This document shows, piece after piece, positions 59,348 to 64,000 of a stretch of DNA of 64,000 nucleotides. The notes below the pieces were generated by a model that saw only the letters and a list, made by a program, of their open reading frames with translations, was not told the DNA's origin and ran no database searches. Source of the DNA: Bacillota bacterium (GTDB lineage: Bacteria > Bacillota > Clostridia > Acetivibrionales > DTU013); NCBI GenBank assembly GCA_023412915.1, contig JAEZRE010000023.1, forward strand, positions 62,001 through 126,000. Direction: 5' to 3'. A program made the translations under genes and the position numbers. Positions within the stretch are counted from its first letter, which is position 1. Every line of letters starts with the position of its first letter.

Positions 59348-59828
59348 TCTTCTTGTCGAGGAAATAGGATGATGTCCTTGGAGGCGCCGGATTGTACGCG
59401 TTGTTTATCTTTATGCCCTGATTCAGCTTTTTTATTTTAGAGCCGATGGTGTCCAAAAGTGCTTTGCTTTTTTCATTGTTATTCTTTTCTGTTTTGCTGA
59501 TCCTGCCTATGAGCTCAAGAATCTCCGCCGTATTCTCCTTCAGCTTTGCAGCCGCCGGGAATGAAGACGCATCCAGTTCCTCCAGCTTTCTGATGTTCAG
59601 CGTTGTTTTCAATCTTTCGAAATATACTCGGAATTCCTCGTCCAGCTTATCGATCGCATCAATCTTCTGCTGTTTTTCAGAAATCAGCTTTTGCAACGCG
59701 TCGAGCGAATCGGAAGTTATAGCCGGAGTCTGGGCTTCCGTCATAGAAAGCATATCCTGGAGAAGGACTTTTTTCTTCCCCAGGAGCTCATTCATTCTTT
59801 CAAAATATTTATCTGCCGACATATTCAT
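59343..59828 (-). CDS. FlgN/FliT-like flagellar chaperone candidate
   Basis: The 161-residue protein is helical and highly charged with long coiled-coil-like stretches (LQKLISEKQQKIDAIDKLDEEF). It ends in a flexible Pro/Ser tail. Size, composition and place directly after fliS fit a FlgN/FliT export chaperone for late flagellar proteins, but the sequence match is loose. Confidence 0.65.
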   Translation of the reverse strand: MNMSADKYFERMNELLGKKKVLLQDMLSMTEAQTPAITSDSLDALQKLISEKQQKIDAIDKLDEEFRVYFERLKTTLNIRKLEELDASSFPAAAKLKENTAEILELIGRISKTEKNNNEKSKALLDTIGSKIKKLNQGIKINNAYNPAPPRTSSYFLDKKK

Positions 59829-59890
59829 ATATATACCTGTTTTCCTACCGTTTTACATAACCTCTCATAAAGTTGTTATGCACCAGCCCG

Positions 59891-60301
59891 TTATCTGGCC
59901 ATTTCGAGCGGTCTGTTCCCCTGTTTTGCCAGCTTCATCGCCTGAGCCCATGTGTCGCGGAGCTCCTTCACAAAGTGCAACACCTCTTCGAGAATTGCCG
60001 TGTCCTTTTTCATATTTGCTTCTATCAGCCTGTCCATGAAATAGTCATACAGCATTGCAAGGCCTTTTGATAGATCATACTGCATATCGAGTGTTGCCTG
60101 AAACTCCGAGATTATATCTTCCGCTCTTATTATACTTTCATTCGCCTTCTCGGGATCTTTATCCTCGATTGCCTTCTGGGCCTGCATTATAAACTTTACC
60201 AGCCCGTTATAAAGCATCAGTGTCAACTCCTCCGGGCTTGCCGTCATTATGGAGTTCTGCTTGTATGTATTATAAGTATTGTGTGCGTCCGTAGTAACCA
60301 T
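59891..60301 (-). CDS. fliS: Flagellin export chaperone FliS
   Basis: The 136-residue helical-bundle chaperone carries the family blocks NTYKQNSIMTASPEELTLMLYNG, IEDKDPEKANESIIRAEDII and YDYFMDRLIEANMKKD. It binds flagellin in the cytoplasm and blocks early polymerisation. The gene follows fliD as in most Firmicutes. AGGAG precedes the ATG. Confidence 0.96.
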   Translation of the reverse strand: MVTTDAHNTYNTYKQNSIMTASPEELTLMLYNGLVKFIMQAQKAIEDKDPEKANESIIRAEDIISEFQATLDMQYDLSKGLAMLYDYFMDRLIEANMKKDTAILEEVLHFVKELRDTWAQAMKLAKQGNRPLEMAR

Positions 60302-60342
60302 ATACGCTCCTTAAAAAATCATAATTTGAATGAACCGGAGAT

Positions 60343-62553
60343 TTATGCAAATTGCTGCGCCAGCCAACTGCTCTGGGAATTCATCTGGCTAATCAGCGAT
60401 TCAAGCCGTGAAAACTGGTCATAGTAGCTATTTTCCTTTGTAGACAGCTCATCGTTCAATTCAGCAATCTTATCGTCATAATCGCTGATCTGATTGTAAA
60501 GCGTATTACTATACTGTGATCTGTCCCCTATAGCCCCGGCTTTCTCCAATAAAGCGCCACGGTGACCGTTCATTGTATTGGTACGAATATTATCCTGAAT
60601 AATATCGTTCAAGCGGTACATCAACCCGTTTTCGCCATATCTCTCGGACTTTGCGGTAGGATCTGTAGAAGCCTGGTAATAAGTCTTATCAGATTGCTTG
60701 GTGAACAGGCTGAATACCTGATCGGGGTTATTGGTCAAAGCCTCTTTCAGCTTGTTCTCATCCACATACAATTTACCTTTGTCCATCCACGAACCTGACT
60801 TTATTCCAATGGAAGGAAGTGTAAGTCCCGACCCGTCAACCTTGTCCAGCATTGCATTGCGCATTCCGGTAGCAATGGCTCTCAGTATGTTATCGCCCGA
60901 CAAAAGTCCTGCTTGGGCTTTTTCCTCCCAAGCCTTGATATCGTCCTCATACATCGCATCTTTTTGAGTATCGGTCAAGGGGAGAAAATCATAGTTCCTG
61001 TCCTGGGAAAGCTTTGTATTTATTTTGTCCAAAATTTCATTATACTTGTTTACAAAGCCTTTGATTAGTTCGACGGCTTTTGTCGGATCCGAACTAACCT
61101 CAAGGCCAACGGATCCTGCATAATCTTTTTTTAGATTGAATGTTACGCCGTTTACTGTAAAATTGTTTGTGGCACGGGTGATAACCTGATCGGAGGTTCC
61201 ATCATTATACGTTATACTGGCATCTCTGCCGCTGGTACCTGCGGTTGCGAGGGTCAGGGCGTTCAGCAAGCCCCCGGCTCCGGCATCATTGCCCGTGATG
61301 CTTGCGGTTGCGCCTGTCGAGCTGGATTCCAGAATAAATTTGTCATTCAGATTGTCATAGCTCATCTTGACGCCTGCCGCGGTATTTGAGTTCACCGCGG
61401 ATATGATATCATTCATTGAAGTACTGGCGGAATTGAAGCTGAATGACTGGCCATTTATAGTAAAGTTAATATCCTTATCGTTTTTATCATCCGTTAACGT
61501 GATAGATTTTGCAAAACTGCTGCGGATATCATATAAGTGCGCATCAAGGTCAAGCTTGTTTGAAATATTGACACCGCTGAACCCTATTGCTGTCAAACCG
61601 CTGCTTTCTACCGCGGATGCCGAAACAGCGACCGCCGGATCGTTACTTCCCAAAACTATTTTGTTATCTGTTACTTTTACAGTTATTTTCCCAGGTCCAA
61701 AGCCGTTAACAGCATCATCCGCCATTGTCTGGATAGCTGATGCTACCTGTTCGGCGGTATAAGTCGTTCCTGGGGTCAGGGCAAACTCTTTTGTTTCCGT
61801 CCCGAGAGTTATTTTGAATTTGTTGTTCTGTCCTGTCGGCGTGATGCCGCTGCTCAGGTCGTTGTTGAATATTGCCGCACACCCGCCGTTTATCGTGTTG
61901 GAAAGCTTCAACGTATTCGTATTACTGGTAGTGAAGGTCAGCTTGTCCGTGCTTACGCCGACCGTTATCTTGCCGTCTCCGAAAGCTGTATTCAGTTTAT
62001 TTTGGATATCGTTCATCAATCCGTTGATATCAGTAACACTGTCGTCAATGACTATCTCTTTTTTAACTCCGTTGAATTCAGCAAAGAACCGGTTATTATC
62101 CAGCAGAGCGCTTATATCGCTTACATTGGCTGAGGTCAGGGATGCTCCCGAAAGTCCGGTGGTTACTGCTGTGCCGGTCACCTTTGCCGCCAGGGCTGTC
62201 CTGATATCTTTTATTGTATAGCTGCCGGCTCTGGCGCCACTTCCGGCAACTGCCGAGAAGTAAGAGTTGGTATCGGCTCCGTCGTATTTAACCGCAAAGG
62301 CGCTATAAATAACGCTGTTCCTCATATCCGAAGCAGGCTTGAGCAAATTGAAATATTCATCGTTCAAGCCCTGCAGAGAACTTGTTATCTCTCTGTACTG
62401 ATTCTGTTTCCAAAGCAGCAGCTGCCTGTCCTGTGAAACAGAGTCCACTTTTGCCCGCTCCACCTGCATCAGCTGTGATACCATACCGTCGACATCAAGT
62501 CCGGAAAGTCCTGTCATCCTCGAAATACTGTTATATATCGAATTTATTGCCAT
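60343..62553 (-). CDS. fliD: Flagellar hook-associated protein 2 (filament cap) FliD
   Basis: The 736-residue cap protein has the N-terminal block MTGLSGLDVDGMVSQLMQVE and the C-terminal block INTKLSQDRNYDFLPLTDTQK followed by KDAMYEDDIKAWEEKAQAGL and a terminal coiled coil. The Thr/Ser/Asn-rich middle (about residues 130-440) contains repeated domains and is the variable exposed part. It is longer than the roughly 450-500 residues of many FliD proteins. Confidence 0.95.
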   Translation of the reverse strand: MAINSIYNSISRMTGLSGLDVDGMVSQLMQVERAKVDSVSQDRQLLLWKQNQYREITSSLQGLNDEYFNLLKPASDMRNSVIYSAFAVKYDGADTNSYFSAVAGSGARAGSYTIKDIRTALAAKVTGTAVTTGLSGASLTSANVSDISALLDNNRFFAEFNGVKKEIVIDDSVTDINGLMNDIQNKLNTAFGDGKITVGVSTDKLTFTTSNTNTLKLSNTINGGCAAIFNNDLSSGITPTGQNNKFKITLGTETKEFALTPGTTYTAEQVASAIQTMADDAVNGFGPGKITVKVTDNKIVLGSNDPAVAVSASAVESSGLTAIGFSGVNISNKLDLDAHLYDIRSSFAKSITLTDDKNDKDINFTINGQSFSFNSASTSMNDIISAVNSNTAAGVKMSYDNLNDKFILESSSTGATASITGNDAGAGGLLNALTLATAGTSGRDASITYNDGTSDQVITRATNNFTVNGVTFNLKKDYAGSVGLEVSSDPTKAVELIKGFVNKYNEILDKINTKLSQDRNYDFLPLTDTQKDAMYEDDIKAWEEKAQAGLLSGDNILRAIATGMRNAMLDKVDGSGLTLPSIGIKSGSWMDKGKLYVDENKLKEALTNNPDQVFSLFTKQSDKTYYQASTDPTAKSERYGENGLMYRLNDIIQDNIRTNTMNGHRGALLEKAGAIGDRSQYSNTLYNQISDYDDKIAELNDELSTKENSYYDQFSRLESLISQMNSQSSWLAQQFA

Positions 62554-62560
62554 AGCTCAT

Positions 62561-62935
62561 TCACCTTCTTTCATCCACAAGAAGCCCTGCCATCTCCATC
62601 ATATTGGCTACCATATCGAGGATCTTCTTGGGAGGTATTTCTCGAATTACTTTACCTGAAGTTTCATCTATCACCTTTATCATTATCTCATGTGTCTTGT
62701 CGTGAACAGAGTACACGAATCTCCTGTTACTGCCTTCGAGCGCCTTGTTCATCCTGTCGGCCGCTTCCGAAACTACTTTTTCGTTGACAGGATAATCTTT
62801 ATCTGAACCTCTCTGTTGTGAATTATCCGAGGTCTTTTGCATTGGTAAAGCCGGCGCAGCATCCCTGACCGGGCTTTGCTGTTCGGGAGTTGCGGGGAAA
62901 GCGTTGATTGCGGCATCCGTGCCTGAAACTCTCAT
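62561..62935 (-). CDS. flaG: FlaG family flagellar protein
   Basis: The 124-residue protein has the conserved C-terminal FlaG domain (VVSEAADRMNKALEGSNRRFVYSVHDKTHEIMIKVIDE, residues about 55-93, and IREIPPKKILDMVANMMEMAG). It affects filament length in some species. The ATG at 62935 follows GGAGGGG. It is the first gene of flaG-fliD-fliS-fliT-like, preceded by a sigma-D promoter. Confidence 0.93.
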   Translation of the reverse strand: MRVSGTDAAINAFPATPEQQSPVRDAAPALPMQKTSDNSQQRGSDKDYPVNEKVVSEAADRMNKALEGSNRRFVYSVHDKTHEIMIKVIDETSGKVIREIPPKKILDMVANMMEMAGLLVDERR

Positions 62936-62979
62936 AATAACCCCTCCATGAAATACAAAACTACTCTGCCTCAATTAAT

Positions 62980-63007
62980 TTATCGGTATTTAGTATAATA
63001 ATGTTTA
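62980..63007 (-). promoter_or_regulatory. Sigma-D (flagellar) promoter of flaG-fliD-fliS
   Basis: On the minus strand TAAA (63004-63007), a 16-base spacer and ACCGATAA (62980-62987) match the TAAA-N15-GCCGATAA consensus at all but one base. The flaG start lies about 45 nt downstream. Confidence 0.75.
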
Positions 63008-63146
63008 TATTTTTATTGATAACAGATAGTTTATATATACAAGTATGGCCCGTTGGTTTTCAGCATTAACCCATACATCTGATTTGTCGATATTTTAATA
63101 GTACCAAGGCATATTATAAATAGAATAGATTTGAAGGTAGAGTATT

Positions 63147-63743
63147 ATGAGTAAATATTACGTGCATGAATCCAGTTATGTAGACGCCCCCTGTGAAATT
63201 GGCGAGGGTACCAAGATCTGGCATTTCACACATGTTATGAACGGCTGCAGTATAGGGTGCAATTGCAACATAGGTCAAAATGTAGTTATTTCGCCCGAGG
63301 TAATTATAGGAAATAACGTCAGGATCCAGAATAACGTGTCCGTGTATACCGGTGTAGTATGTGAAGACGACGTGTTTCTGGGGCCTTCAGCCGTATTCAC
63401 AAACGTAATAAATCCAAGAAGCCATGTAAGCAGAAAGCATGAATATAAAAAGACTATTGTTATGAAAGGTGCAAGCATAGGGGCGAACGCTACTATCGTG
63501 TGCGGTCACAATATAGGCAGATACGCATTTGTAGGCGCCGGAGCCGTGGTGACGAAAGATGTTCCCGATTTTGCACTGGTTGTAGGGAATCCGGCCAGAA
63601 TGACCGGTTGGGTCTGCAAATGCGGCGTAAAGCTGCAATTCTCCGCCTGTGGAGGCGATGGAAGCGGGACTGGCGAAACGGCCGTATGCGGAGAATGCGG
63701 TTGCGAGTATGTTAAAGAAAATGATATTGTGAAAGAAAAATAA
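63147..63743 (+). CDS. WbpD/WlbB-like sugar N-acetyltransferase with C-terminal zinc ribbon
   Basis: The 198-residue left-handed beta-helix acyltransferase has hexapeptide repeats (CEIGEGTKIWHFTHVMNGCSIG, NIGQNVVISPEVIIGNNVRIQ) and the blocks VFTNVINPRS and GAGAVVTKDVPDFALVVGNPARMTGWVCKCG. These fit UDP-2-acetamido-3-amino-2,3-dideoxy-glucuronate N-acetyltransferases. A C-terminal tail has CKC and CGECGC, enough for one zinc site. AGGTAG precedes the ATG. It begins a plus-strand unit next to the flagellar genes, so a role in surface or flagellin glycans is likely. Confidence 0.88.
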   Translation: MSKYYVHESSYVDAPCEIGEGTKIWHFTHVMNGCSIGCNCNIGQNVVISPEVIIGNNVRIQNNVSVYTGVVCEDDVFLGPSAVFTNVINPRSHVSRKHEYKKTIVMKGASIGANATIVCGHNIGRYAFVGAGAVVTKDVPDFALVVGNPARMTGWVCKCGVKLQFSACGGDGSGTGETAVCGECGCEYVKENDIVKEK

Positions 63744-63762
63744 CTATACCGAGGTCATGTAA

Positions 63763-64000
63763 ATGTACCAAAGATTGAGCATAAGTGTATCAAATGATAC
63801 GATTGAAGCACCAACCGGGTATAAATATGAATTTGACGATTGCCATTCCTATCCGTTACTGATAATTGATAGAGGTAGCTATTTAGGACAATCCATTATC
63901 GACACCGCGATAACGGTATCGCTTGATGATTTGACCGAGGGGATACACAACCTTCAAATTGGTCAGTTTTCTTCATTATCGTATGATCTCTTTTTTACTA
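63763..64000 (+). CDS. Probable acyltransferase, N-terminal part (runs off the window)
   Basis: The open frame from ATG 63763, 8 nt after GAGG, continues to the window end (79 codons). It reads MYQRLSISVSNDTIEAPTG and later LQIGQFSSLSYDLFF, which resembles the entry into a hexapeptide acyltransferase (IGxFSSI-type), but too little is present to be sure. It follows the N-acetyltransferase gene by 19 nt and is surely co-transcribed. Confidence 0.6.
   Translation, partial: MYQRLSISVSNDTIEAPTGYKYEFDDCHSYPLLIIDRGSYLGQSIIDTAITVSLDDLTEGIHNLQIGQFSSLSYDLFFT

Noticed and set aside
1..64000. Prophage, integrative element or insertion sequence
   Set aside because: No integrase, transposase, phage structural gene or attachment-like repeat was recognised. 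The repeats found are short and intergenic.

Overview
The window reads as chromosomal DNA from a motile, endospore-forming, Gram-positive anaerobe of the class Clostridia. The evidence is the sporulation genes spmA/spmB and a CotF-type coat protein, abrB with Spo0A-type boxes, purine-rich AGGAGG ribosome sites with frequent TTG/GTG starts, lipobox signal peptides, a flagellar block with a sigma-D promoter, and no outer-membrane genes. The species cannot be named from sequence alone.

Layout. 1-16.8 kb: a housekeeping block in the order known from Bacillus subtilis (tmk-darA-yaaR-holB-ricT-trmN6-rsmI-abrB-metG-tatD-yabE, plus a yaaO-like decarboxylase), mostly on the minus strand. It carries extra genes: coaX, a ferredoxin, spmAB, a DUF2600 terpene-synthase-like gene and a VSPA-repeat protein. 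16.9-22.9 kb: a disordered Q/N/E/P protein, an amidohydrolase, birA, an iron alcohol dehydrogenase, a CotF-like protein and a zinc-ribbon protein. 23.0-28.0 kb: a cyanophycin operon (iadA-orf-cphB-cphA) encoding synthesis and both breakdown steps. 28.3-28.9 kb: a LexA-like repressor lacking the self-cleavage dyad. 29.0-38.9 kb: a sugar or polyol system made of a YesM/YesN-type two-component system, a ribose-type ABC importer, an SDR dehydrogenase and DhaK/DhaL kinase subunits. 39.2-44.7 kb: oppBCDFA. 45.4-48.2 kb: leuCDB. 48.5-49.3 kb: an AraC regulator. 49.7-56.9 kb: a Tad/Flp (type IVb) pilus locus whose first gene fuses a Ser/Thr kinase to a CpaE/TadZ-like domain. 57.2-59.3 kb: a radical SAM protein and an alpha/beta hydrolase. 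59.3-62.9 kb: flaG-fliD-fliS-fliT-like. 63.1 kb to the end: the start of a sugar N-acetyltransferase cluster, probably for surface or flagellar glycans.

The least ordinary items are: the kinase-TadZ fusion heading a Tad locus; the LexA paralogue with Ser->Gly and Lys->Arg at the catalytic spacing; a DUF2600 protein that lost every acidic residue of its metal motif; a decarboxylase that appears to start at AUA inside the coaX stop codon; and three families of intergenic repeats, one of which (four copies as two tandem pairs) shows compensatory changes in its terminal arms. No CRISPR array, tRNA, rRNA, phage or insertion sequence was recognised.
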